64,000 nucleotides of DNA from Isoptericola halotolerans (GTDB taxonomy: Bacteria; Actinomycetota; Actinomycetes; Actinomycetales; Cellulomonadaceae), in NCBI RefSeq assembly GCF_013149785.1, contig NZ_JABEZU010000001.1, positions 248,001-312,000 of the forward strand, in the 5' to 3' direction. Position 1 is the first letter of the stretch. Each line of letters begins with the position of its first letter. The position numbers were made by a program, and so were the translations under genes. The notes beneath the pieces are model-generated. The model worked only from the letters and a program-made list of their open reading frames with translations. It did no database searches and was not told where the DNA came from. Positions 7,867 to 16,851 of this stretch are shown in pieces.

Positions 7867-8949
7867 GTGGAGACAGCCCCTGACACCCCGGTCACCGTCC
7901 CGCTGCGCGCCGCCGTCGCAGCCCTTCCCGCCTACGTGCCGGGTGCCCGTCCGAGCGGGACGGCGCACAAGCTCTCGTCCAACGAGAACCCGTACCCGCC
8001 GTTGCCGTCCGTGCTCGCCGCGATCCAGTCCGCGGCGAGCGAGGTCAACCGGTACCCCGACATGTACGCCACCGAGCTCGTCGAGGCGATCGCCGCGCAC
8101 GTCGGTCTCGCGGCGGACCAGGTCGTGGTGGGCAACGGGTCGGTGGCAGTGCTGCACCACGTGCTCGAGGCCGTCGTCGAGCCTGGTGACGAAGTGGTCT
8201 TCCCGTGGCGCTCCTTCGAGGCCTACCCGATCATCACGGCCGTCGCCGGGGGTTCCGCGGTGACGGTCCCCGTGACGGCGGACGGCCGTCTCGACCTGCC
8301 CGCGATGGCCGCCGCCGTCACCGAGCGCACCCGGGTCGTGCTGGTCTGCACCCCCAACAACCCGACCGGCCCCGTGGTGCCCGCCGACGACCTGGAGACC
8401 TTCCTGGCGTCCGTGCGCCGCGACGTGCTCGTCGTCGTCGACGAGGCCTACCTCGAGTTCGTGCGTGCCCCCGAGGCGCCGGACGCGCTCGACGTGCTGC
8501 GCCGCCACCCGAACGTCGTCGTGCTGCGCACGTTGTCCAAGGCCTACGGTCTCGCCGGCCTGCGCGTCGGGTACGCGCTGGCCGCGCCGCGGCTCGCCGC
8601 CGGCATCCGGGCGACGTCCACGCCGTTCGGGGTGAACCACCTCGCCCAGCGCGCCGGGATCGCCGCCCTGCAGGCGCCCGCCCTGGCCGAGATGACCGCG
8701 CACGTCGAGGCGCTGGTCGCCGAGCGCACCCGGGTGCGGGACGCCCTGCGTGAGCAGGGCTGGGAGGTGCCGGACACCCAGGCGAACTTCGTGTGGCTCG
8801 CCCTGGGGGAGCGGACGGCGGGACTGGCCGCCGAGGCCGCCGCGGCGGGTGTGCTCGTGCGCCCCTTCGCCGGGGACGGGATGCGCGTCAGCATCGGCGA
8901 GGTCGCGGCCAACGACGCGTTCCTGGCGCTCGCCGCGACCTGGCGCTGA
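7867..8949 (+). CDS. hisC: Histidinol-phosphate/aromatic aminotransferase
   Basis: 360-residue fold-type I PLP enzyme of the HisC family, which transaminates histidinol phosphate with 2-oxoglutarate; related actinobacterial members act on aromatic amino acids (Pat). Motifs: KLSSNENPYPP near residue 35 for phosphate binding, CTPNNPTGP at 161-169, VVDEAYLEF at 190-198 with the PLP-contacting aspartate, and RTLSKAYGLAGLRVGYA with the Schiff-base lysine K225. The GTG at 7867 gives standard length. No other his genes are nearby, so this may be a stand-alone or aromatic-specific copy. Its start lies 25 bases from the divergent YvlD-type gene with no ribosome-binding site, which suggests a leaderless message. 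Confidence 0.88.
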   Translation: METAPDTPVTVPLRAAVAALPAYVPGARPSGTAHKLSSNENPYPPLPSVLAAIQSAASEVNRYPDMYATELVEAIAAHVGLAADQVVVGNGSVAVLHHVLEAVVEPGDEVVFPWRSFEAYPIITAVAGGSAVTVPVTADGRLDLPAMAAAVTERTRVVLVCTPNNPTGPVVPADDLETFLASVRRDVLVVVDEAYLEFVRAPEAPDALDVLRRHPNVVVLRTLSKAYGLAGLRVGYALAAPRLAAGIRATSTPFGVNHLAQRAGIAALQAPALAEMTAHVEALVAERTRVRDALREQGWEVPDTQANFVWLALGERTAGLAAEAAAAGVLVRPFAGDGMRVSIGEVAANDAFLALAATWR

Positions 8950-9003
8950 CACGCTGCGCGGGACCGCGTGGTGCGACGAGGAGCGTGAGGTGGACGCGGC
9001 GGG

Positions 9004-10080
9004 CTAGGGCGACGCGGCAGCGGCGGCCCGCCCGGGGCCGGGGATCTCGCCCGAGCCCCGCACCACCAGGCGCGTCGGGACCACGAGCTGCCGCGGGGGG
9101 CCGACGTCGCCGTCCAGGCGGGCGAAGAGACGTTCGGCCGCGAGGCGACCGATCCGGTCGGGGTCCTGGGCGATCACGGTCACGCGAGGGCTGACCAGGT
9201 CGCCCGACTCGACGTCGTCGAAGGCGACGAGCGCGACGTCGTGCTCGGCGCCGAGCTGCTGGAGCGCTCGGATCGCTCCGACGGTCACCAGGTTCTGGCT
9301 GGAGAAGATCGCGGTCGGCGGGTCCGGGAGGGTGAGCAGCCGCCGGGTGATCGCGGTGGCGCTCGTGTCGTCGTGGAGGTCGAGGACGGTCAGCGCCGGG
9401 TCGGCCGGCGTTCCCTGGTCGGCGAGCTCGGCCAGGTACCCGTCCCGGCGTAGCCGCGCGGTCTGGATACGCTCGAGGTCGCCGAGGAAGGCGATGCGTC
9501 GGTGGCCCTGCGCGATCAGGTGGCGGACGGCCTCCCGGGCGCTGTCGTGGTTGGCGGTGACGACGGTGTCGACGTCGATGCCGCTCGGCTCACGGTCGAT
9601 GCACACCATCGGGGTGCCGCGGTCGAGGTGCACCTGGAGGTAGGACTGGTCGTCCCGCACGGGCGTGACGACGTAGCCGTCCACGCGTCGTCGGGCGAGC
9701 GCCGCGATCGCGCGGCGTTCGGCGGCGGGATCGTCCTCGAGGCTGGTGGCGAACACGGCGTAGCCCCGTTCGGTGGCGACCCGTTCGATGGCGCGGTGCA
9801 CCTGCGCGGCGAACGGGTTCGCGACGCTCGACACCAGCAGGCCGATCGTGTGCGTCCGGCCGTCGCCCCGCCGCAGGTTGCCCGCGTGCATGTTGGGCTC
9901 GTACTGCAGCTCGGCCGCGGCCTTGCGCACGCGCTCGGCGGTCTCCGGCGCGACGTCGGGCTCGCCGTTGACGACGCGGGACACGGTCTTGATCCCGACG
10001 CCGGCGAGACGCGCGACGTCGCGCATGGTGGGGCGGCGGCTGGCCTGGCGTGGCGTCGGGGCGCTTGACATCGATGTCAC
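9004..10080 (-). CDS. LacI-family repressor, probable regulator of the adjacent fructose operon
   Basis: 358-residue LacI/GalR protein. The N-terminal helix-turn-helix is RPTMRDVARLAGVGIKTVSR followed by VVNGEPDVAPETAERV and the hinge region; residues about 75-340 are the periplasmic-binding-like sensor (TIGLLVSSVANPFAAQVHRA, DRGTPMVCIDREP, GHRRIAFLGD, VALVAFDD). The GTG at 10080 has GGAGAG 9 bases upstream; an ATG three codons later is an alternative. It faces the frcBCA operon, and a 22-bp near-perfect palindrome lies between them, so it most likely represses fructose/fructan uptake until sugar or sugar phosphate binds. The effector is inferred from context. Confidence 0.88.
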   Translation of the reverse strand: MTSMSSAPTPRQASRRPTMRDVARLAGVGIKTVSRVVNGEPDVAPETAERVRKAAAELQYEPNMHAGNLRRGDGRTHTIGLLVSSVANPFAAQVHRAIERVATERGYAVFATSLEDDPAAERRAIAALARRRVDGYVVTPVRDDQSYLQVHLDRGTPMVCIDREPSGIDVDTVVTANHDSAREAVRHLIAQGHRRIAFLGDLERIQTARLRRDGYLAELADQGTPADPALTVLDLHDDTSATAITRRLLTLPDPPTAIFSSQNLVTVGAIRALQQLGAEHDVALVAFDDVESGDLVSPRVTVIAQDPDRIGRLAAERLFARLDGDVGPPRQLVVPTRLVVRGSGEIPGPGRAAAAASP

Positions 10081-10108
10081 GTGGTGGTCTCTCCTCGTTC
10101 TCCGGGTC

Positions 10109-10138
10109 TTGACCCTACCCGCCTCCGTCGGATAGACA
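10109..10138 (+). promoter_or_regulatory. Probable promoter of the frcBCA operon
   Basis: TTGACC at 10109-10114 resembles a -35 box. A TAGACA-like -10 lies 18 bases downstream at 10133-10138, placing the start of transcription at about 10145, inside the palindromic operator. The -10 match is modest. The position explains how a bound LacI protein would block transcription. Confidence 0.45.
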
Positions 10139-10140
10139 TG

Positions 10141-10162
10141 TGCCTGACAACGTTGTCGGGCA
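10141..10162. promoter_or_regulatory. LacI-type operator upstream of the fructose transporter
   Basis: A 22-bp inverted repeat with the perfect core GACAACGTTGTC (10146-10157) and outer arms TGCC/GGCA, broken by one mismatched pair. The central CG and the AACGTT core are typical of LacI/GalR operators. It lies between the divergent LacI gene and the binding-protein gene, directly after a probable -10 box. Confidence 0.72.
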
Positions 10163-10190
10163 TTCGTGCCCTCGATCAAGGAGTTCACCG

Positions 10191-11297
10191 ATGAGCCACG
10201 CGAAGTTCGACACCTCTCGCGCCCGTCGCATCTCAGCTCTGACCAGTGTCTTTGCGCTGTCCGCGCTGACTCTCACGGCGTGCAGCGACGACGCCGGAAG
10301 CCCAGGGGCGGCTGACAACGATGGCGGGCCCGTCGGTGTCTCGCTCATCGTCAAGACCACGACGAACCCGTTCTTCGTCGCGATGCAGGACGGTGCCCAG
10401 GTCGCGGCCGAGGAGCACGGTGTCGAGCTGACGCTCGCCGCCGGCCGCCAGGACGGCGACGAGGACACCCAGATCCAGGCGATCGAGAACGCCGTCGCGC
10501 GCGGTGACGCCGGGATCCTCATCACGCCGAACGGGCCGGCCGTCGTCGACGCCATCAGCACGGCACGCGAGGCCGGTCTCTACGTCATCGCCCTCGACAC
10601 CCCGCCCGACCCCGCGGACGCCGTCGACATCACCTTCGCCACGGACAACCGCCTCGCCGGGCAGAAGATCGGTGAGTGGACGGCGGGGGCGCTCGACGGC
10701 GAGAAGGCGACGATCGCGATGCTCGACCTGTTCAGCGACAAGGTGGTCTCGGTCGACGTGGACCGCGACCAGGGATTCCTCGAGGGGATGGGGATCGACG
10801 TCGCCGACCCGCAGGCCAACGGTGACGAGGCGCCCACCGGCACCTACAGCGGCGGCGAGTACGAGATCGTGGGCAACGAGGCCTCGGACGGAGCCGAGGA
10901 CGGCGGCCGGACCGCGATGGAGAACCTGCTGACCAAGAACCCCGACATCAACGTCGTCTACACGATCAACGAGCCCGCCGCGTACGGCGCCTTCCAGGCC
11001 CTGGAGGCCGCCGGCAAGACGAGCGACGACGTGCTCGTCGTCTCCGTCGACGGCGGGTGCGCCGGCGTGCAGAACGTGGAGGAGGGCGTCATCGACGCCA
11101 CGAGCCAGCAGTACCCCGTGCGGATGGCCGAGATGGGCGTCGAGGCGATCGCGCAGCTCGCCACCGAGGGCGCCACGCCCGAGACGAGCGAGGGCCTGGA
11201 CTTCTTCAACACCGGTGTCGAGCTGGTCACCGACACTCCGGTCGACGGTGTCGAGTCGATCGACTCGACCGAGGCGACCGAGATCTGCTGGGGCTGA
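10191..11297 (+). CDS. frcB: Fructose-type ABC transporter substrate-binding lipoprotein
   Basis: 368-residue lipoprotein of the pentose/hexose (RbsB/FrcB, CUT2) class. A signal peptide ends at the lipobox LTLTAC with the lipidated cysteine at residue 31. The mature part has the expected two-lobed pattern: VSLIVKTTTNPFFVAMQDGA, GDAGILITPNGPAVVDAIS, and VVSVDGGCAGVQNVEEGVI with the conserved sugar-contacting D-G. The ATG has AAGGAG 8 bases upstream. It is the first gene of an operon with a permease, an ATPase, a secreted fructanase and a fructokinase, which supports fructose as ligand; related FrcB proteins also bind ribose or mannose, so specificity is inferred. Confidence 0.9.
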   Translation: MSHAKFDTSRARRISALTSVFALSALTLTACSDDAGSPGAADNDGGPVGVSLIVKTTTNPFFVAMQDGAQVAAEEHGVELTLAAGRQDGDEDTQIQAIENAVARGDAGILITPNGPAVVDAISTAREAGLYVIALDTPPDPADAVDITFATDNRLAGQKIGEWTAGALDGEKATIAMLDLFSDKVVSVDVDRDQGFLEGMGIDVADPQANGDEAPTGTYSGGEYEIVGNEASDGAEDGGRTAMENLLTKNPDINVVYTINEPAAYGAFQALEAAGKTSDDVLVVSVDGGCAGVQNVEEGVIDATSQQYPVRMAEMGVEAIAQLATEGATPETSEGLDFFNTGVELVTDTPVDGVESIDSTEATEICWG

Positions 11298-11302
11298 TCG
11301 CC

Positions 11303-12324
11303 ATGACCACCACCACGGCCACGGCCGACCCTGCCGCAGAGTTCCTCGACCGTCGTAGCCCGCTCGAGCGCGCCCGTGGCGTGCTGCACCGCTACCCGGC
11401 CCTGAGCCCGGCGATCGTGCTGGTGCTGTCCGTCATCGTGTTCGGGTTGCTCAACGACCGGTTCCTCGCGCTGTCGAACCTGTCGCTCATCACACAGCAG
11501 GTCGCCGTCGTCGGCACCCTCGCGGCGGCACAGACCCTCATCATCCTGACCGCCGGCATCGACCTGTCCGTCGGGGCCGTCATGGTCCTGGCCTCGATGG
11601 TCATGGCCCAGGTCGCCTCCGGCTCCGGGGCGCCCCCGGTGCTCGCCCTGGCGTTCGGGCTCCTCGTCGGCATGGCCTGCGGCGGGTTGAACGGGTTCCT
11701 CGTGACCCGGCTCAAGCTGCCGCCGTTCATCGCCACCCTCGGGACCTTCAACGTCTTCACCGCGATAGCGCTGCTCTACTCCCGCGGCGCCACCGTGCGA
11801 GGCGGCGACATGCCCGCCGTGATGACGTGGACGGGCACCACGTTCCCCGTGTTCGGGGTACGGGTGTCCACCGGGGTGCTGCTCATGCTCGGCGCCTACC
11901 TGGTCCTCGCCGTCGCGCTGTCGCGCACGGCCTGGGGCAAGCACGTCTACGCGGTCGGCGACGACAAGGACGCGGCGAGGCTGTCCGGCATCAGCGTCAA
12001 CCGGGTGCTGCTGAGCGTCTACCTCACCGCCGGCGTGATCCTCGCCCTCGCGGCCTGGATCCAGATCGGACGCGCCAACGCCGCCAGCCCCAACGTCGGC
12101 GTCGACATGAACCTCGACTCGATCACCGCCGTCGTCATCGGTGGTACCAGCCTGTTCGGCGGGCGCGGCGTGATCTGGGGGACGCTGCTCGGCGCCCTCA
12201 TCGTCGGCGTGTTCCGCAACGGCCTGTCGCTCGCCGGCCTCGACGTGCTCTACCAGACCCTGGCCGTGGGGATCCTCGTGATCGTCGCGGTCTCGCTCGA
12301 CCAGTGGATCAGGAAGGTGCGGAA

Positions 12325-12328
<4 letters not shown>
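11303..12328 (+). CDS. frcC: Fructose-type ABC transporter permease
   Basis: 341-residue CUT2 permease (RbsC/FrcC class) with eight to ten membrane segments. Diagnostic stretches are ILTAGIDLSVGAVMVLASMV and, near the C-terminus, AVVIGGTSLFGGRGVIWGTL, the conserved glycine-rich loops of this class. The start is 5 bases after the frcB stop, so expression is polycistronic. It forms the membrane channel, probably as a homodimer, with the ATPase encoded next, whose GTG overlaps this stop by 3 bases. Confidence 0.9.
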
Positions 12329-13134
<806 letters not shown>

Positions 13135-13169
13135 CCCCCCGCAACCCCGCACCGAACGAAGGAGTTCGT

Positions 13170-15887
13170 ATGCCTCGCCCTGCCCGCCCGCGGGTCCTCG
13201 CGGCGCTCGCCGGCGTCCTCGCGCTCGCCGTGGCTCCCGCCGCCGTCGCTGCTGAACCCGAGCCGTACCGGCCGGCGATCCACTACACGCCCGAGCAGAA
13301 CTGGATGAACGACCCCAACGGTCTCGTCCACCACGACGGCACGTACCACCTGTACTACCAGCACAACCCGGAGGGGAACCGTTGGGGGAACATGTCGTGG
13401 GGGCACGCCACCAGCCCTGACCTCGCGACCTGGACCGAGCAGCCGCTCGCCATCGCCCAGACCTTCGACGACGACGGCGTGCCGATCGAGGACATCTTCT
13501 CCGGCTCGGTGGTGGTCGACCACGGCAACACGAGCGGGTTCGGCACCGTCGAGGACCCGCCGCTCGTCGCGGTCTACACCAGCGCGTACACCGACGCCCA
13601 TCCCACGCACGCGGGCGTCCAGGCGCAGTCGCTCGCCTACTCCACCGACGGCGGCTACACCTGGACCAAGTACGCCGACAACCCGGTGCTGGACCGGGAC
13701 AGCGCCAACTTCCGCGATCCCAAGGTGATCTGGTACGACGACCCGGGATCCCCGGACGGCGGCTACTGGGTGATGGTGGTCGTCGAAGCCTTCGACCGCC
13801 AGGTGCTGCTGTACCGGTCGGACGACCTGAAGGACTGGGCCTACCTGTCGACCTTCGGCCCGGCGAACGCCACCGGTGGCATCTGGGAGTGCCCCGACCT
13901 GTTCGAGCTGCCGATCGACGGCGACCCGGAGAACACCCGCTGGGTGATGGTGGTCAACCTCAACCCGGGCGCGGTCGCGGGCGGTTCCGGCGGCCAGTAC
14001 TTCGTCGGTGAGTTCGACGGCACCACGTTCACCCCCGACCGCACGGTCGAGGGCGTCGAGGTGCCGGACGGCGACGTGATCGCCGACTTCGAGGACGGCT
14101 GGGCCGGCTGGACCGTGGCGAACGAACCCGGCCACCCCGACGATGGCCCGTTCGGTACCGAGCCGGTCGCCGGGACCGTGCCCGGCCAGCAGGAGGTCAC
14201 GGGGTACGTCGGCGAGCGGCTGCTCAACTCGTTCGTCGGCCAGGACGGACCCACGGGGACCGCCGAGTCGCCGTCCTTCACGATCGAGCGTGACTGGCTG
14301 TCGATGCTGGTCGGGGGTGGCGACCACCCGCACGTCCAGGGTGGGCAGCTCGGCAACGAGCCGCCGTCCGGCACGCTGCTCTGGGACGGGTTCGAGCAGC
14401 GAGCCTCCGGGCAGACGCTCGCCGACGCCGGCTGGACCGGCACCGGGGACCTCGCGGCCACGGACAGCCCGTCGACCGCGGGCGGCGAGCACCACCTCGG
14501 CGACGGACGGATCAACACGTGGGAGGGCGGCCCGCCCGGTGACGACAACGTCGGCACCCTGACGTCGCCGAGCTTCGTGCTCGACGGGGACCACGTCAGC
14601 ATGCTCGTCGGGGGTGGGCGCCGCGCCGACTCCGACCCGCAGACGCTCCAGGTCCAGCTGCTCGTCGACGGCGAGGTCGTGCGGCACCTGACCGGGCCCG
14701 AGGCCGGCGACCTGCGCTGGCGCTCCTGGGACGTCGCCGACCTGCGGGGCAAGGAGGCTCGGTTGCGGGTCGTCGACGAGGCGACCGGCGGGTGGGGCCA
14801 CCTCACGCTCGACCACGTCGTCGTCGGCGACGAGCCGGCCACACCCCGCAGCTCGGAGACCACGGTCAACCTCGTCGTCGACGGTGAGGTCGTCCGCAGC
14901 GCCACCGGCCGCGACTCCGAGCACCTCGACTGGGTGAGCTGGGACACCTCGGAGCTGGTCGGGCAGGAGGCGACCGTACGCGTCGTCGACAACAACCGCG
15001 GCGGCTGGGGGCACGTGCTGCTCGATCACGTGGTGGCGACCGACGAGCCGGTGTCCCCGGGTGCAGAGCGCTACGACTGGCTCGACTGGGGGCGTGACTA
15101 CTACGCCACGGTCTCGTTCGACAACGCGCCCGACGACCGCCGGTACATGATCGGGTGGATGAACGACTGGGCGTACGCCGAGGAGATCCCCACCCACCCG
15201 TGGCGCTCGGCGATGACGCTGCCGCGCGAGGTCACGCTGACCGACGTGGACGGCCGCGTGGAGCTGCGGCAGCAGGTCGTCGACGGGGTGGACCGCCTGG
15301 CGGTGCCCGCCGCAGCGACCCGGGTGCGGAACCTCGAGGTCTCGGACACGACCGTCCCGCTCGACGTCGACGCCGACGTCTACCGCCTCGACCTCGTGCT
15401 GGACGTCCGCGACGCGGATCGTGCCGGGGTGGTGGTGCGCACGGACGACGTGTTCACCGTCGCGGACGCCGCCGGCGGCGGCGAGGGCACGGTGGTGGCG
15501 TACGACGCGCGCCGGCAGCGGCTCGAGGTGGACCGGACGAGGTCCGGGGACGTCGGGTTCCACCCGGTGTTCGCCGGGGCGTCGTCAGCTCCGTTGCCCG
15601 ACGCCACGGTGGCCGACGGGACGGTTCGCCTGAGGGTGTACGTCGACCGTTCGTCGGTCGAGGTCCTCACGTCCGACGGGTTGCGGACCGTCACGAGCCA
15701 GGTCTTCCCCGACGCGGCGTCGACGGGGGTGTCGGTCTTCTCCGAGGGTGGCAGCGCCCGCGTCAAGGCACTCACCGTCACCCCGCTCGCACCGTCGGTC
15801 CGCACCGACGCCGACGGCTCCTCGCGGGGTGCGGCGGCGTGCGCCGGGAAGCCGGGCCGCCCGGGCGCCGTGCCCTGCCAGCAGTGA
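13170..15887 (+). CDS. Secreted GH32 fructanase/levanase with inserted duplicated module
   Basis: 905-residue exported glycoside hydrolase of family 32, cleaving beta-fructosidic bonds in levan, inulin or sucrose-type sugars. The signal peptide ends near residue 28. The five-bladed propeller has its nucleophile D48 in NWMNDPNG, the transition-state aspartate in FRDP (182-184) and the acid/base glutamate E240 in WECPD. Between about residues 300 and 632 the propeller is interrupted by roughly 330 residues made of related units (FEDGWAGWT, TSPSF, LSMLVGGG, LLVDGEVVR, GGWGHLTLDHVV). The propeller resumes at YDWLDWGRDYYATVSFDN, and the GH32 C-terminal beta-sandwich with VYVDRSSVEV ends the protein. 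The ATG has GAAGGAG upstream. It lies between frcA and the fructokinase gene, consistent with outside release of fructose. Confidence 0.9.
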   Translation: MPRPARPRVLAALAGVLALAVAPAAVAAEPEPYRPAIHYTPEQNWMNDPNGLVHHDGTYHLYYQHNPEGNRWGNMSWGHATSPDLATWTEQPLAIAQTFDDDGVPIEDIFSGSVVVDHGNTSGFGTVEDPPLVAVYTSAYTDAHPTHAGVQAQSLAYSTDGGYTWTKYADNPVLDRDSANFRDPKVIWYDDPGSPDGGYWVMVVVEAFDRQVLLYRSDDLKDWAYLSTFGPANATGGIWECPDLFELPIDGDPENTRWVMVVNLNPGAVAGGSGGQYFVGEFDGTTFTPDRTVEGVEVPDGDVIADFEDGWAGWTVANEPGHPDDGPFGTEPVAGTVPGQQEVTGYVGERLLNSFVGQDGPTGTAESPSFTIERDWLSMLVGGGDHPHVQGGQLGNEPPSGTLLWDGFEQRASGQTLADAGWTGTGDLAATDSPSTAGGEHHLGDGRINTWEGGPPGDDNVGTLTSPSFVLDGDHVSMLVGGGRRADSDPQTLQVQLLVDGEVVRHLTGPEAGDLRWRSWDVADLRGKEARLRVVDEATGGWGHLTLDHVVVGDEPATPRSSETTVNLVVDGEVVRSATGRDSEHLDWVSWDTSELVGQEATVRVVDNNRGGWGHVLLDHVVATDEPVSPGAERYDWLDWGRDYYATVSFDNAPDDRRYMIGWMNDWAYAEEIPTHPWRSAMTLPREVTLTDVDGRVELRQQVVDGVDRLAVPAAATRVRNLEVSDTTVPLDVDADVYRLDLVLDVRDADRAGVVVRTDDVFTVADAAGGGEGTVVAYDARRQRLEVDRTRSGDVGFHPVFAGASSAPLPDATVADGTVRLRVYVDRSSVEVLTSDGLRTVTSQVFPDAASTGVSVFSEGGSARVKALTVTPLAPSVRTDADGSSRGAAACAGKPGRPGAVPCQQ

Positions 15888-15907
15888 ACCGAAGGAGCAC
15901 CGTTCCC

Positions 15908-16849
15908 GTGCACGCCCCCGCATCTCGTGTCCTCGTCGTCGGTGAGGCGCTCACCGACGTCGTCACCGCGCTCGACGGCAACCATCGCGAGCACCCGGGC
16001 GGCAGTCCCGCCAACGTCGCCGTGACGCTCGGCCGGCTCGGCGACCGCCCCCGGTTCGCCACCGCCGTCGGGCACGACGACCGGGGGCGGCGCCTCGTCG
16101 CCTGGTTGGCGCAGTCCGGGGTCGTGCTGACACCGGGCAGCGTGGGCAGCGGCCCGACCTCGGTCGCTGCCTCGCGGCTGGACGCCGACGGTGGTGCGGA
16201 CTACGAGTTCGCGCTGACGTGGGCGCCCGACCTGCCGAGGGCAGCGCATGCGGGACTGGTGCACGCCGGCAGCGTCGCGACGTTGCTGGAACCTGGTGCG
16301 GGCGACGTGCTGCGGCTCGTGGAGGAGGCGCGCGCCACCGCCACGATCACGTACGACCCGAACCTGCGTCCGTCGATCTGCCCGGACCGGGCCGCCGTGC
16401 GGCGCCGGGTGGAACGGCTCGTGCAGCTCGCGGACGTGGTCAAGGTCTCCGACGAGGACCTGGCCTGGCTGTACCCGGCCGAGTCGTTCGAGCGGGTGCT
16501 CGACCGCTGGGCGACGGCCGGTCCCGCGGTGGTCGTCGGGACGCGCGGCCCTGCCGGTTCGGTGCTCGTGGCCGGGGACGTCCGCACGGACGTCCCCGGC
16601 CGGCGGGTCGACGTCGTCGACACGATCGGCGCCGGGGATGCCTTCATGGGCGGCCTGATACACGGCCTGCTCGGCGCCGGCCTGGACGGGGCAGGGCGCC
16701 GGAGCGCCCTGGCCGAGGCCGCAGCGGCCCGGCTCACCGAGATCGTGACGTTCGCGAGCGGCGTCGCTGCCGCGACCGTCGCCCGCGCAGGGGCGAACCC
16801 GCCGTGGCGCGCCGACCTGGACGGGAGCGCGGACCTGGTCAGGGCGTGA
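15908..16849 (+). CDS. PfkB-family carbohydrate kinase, probable fructokinase
   Basis: 313-residue ribokinase-fold kinase. The N-terminal substrate motif HPGGSPANVAVTLGRLG and the C-terminal ATP/catalytic motif DTIGAGDAFMGGLI, with the catalytic aspartate, are both intact. Fructokinases of this group phosphorylate fructose at O-6, feeding glycolysis. The GTG at 15908 follows AAGGAG by about 10 bases. As last gene of the frcBCA-GH32 operon it would process fructose imported by the transporter, so fructokinase is more likely than other PfkB activities. Its stop is 2 bases from the convergent poxB-type gene. Confidence 0.87.
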   Translation: MHAPASRVLVVGEALTDVVTALDGNHREHPGGSPANVAVTLGRLGDRPRFATAVGHDDRGRRLVAWLAQSGVVLTPGSVGSGPTSVAASRLDADGGADYEFALTWAPDLPRAAHAGLVHAGSVATLLEPGAGDVLRLVEEARATATITYDPNLRPSICPDRAAVRRRVERLVQLADVVKVSDEDLAWLYPAESFERVLDRWATAGPAVVVGTRGPAGSVLVAGDVRTDVPGRRVDVVDTIGAGDAFMGGLIHGLLGAGLDGAGRRSALAEAAAARLTEIVTFASGVAAATVARAGANPPWRADLDGSADLVRA

Positions 16850-16851
16850 GC

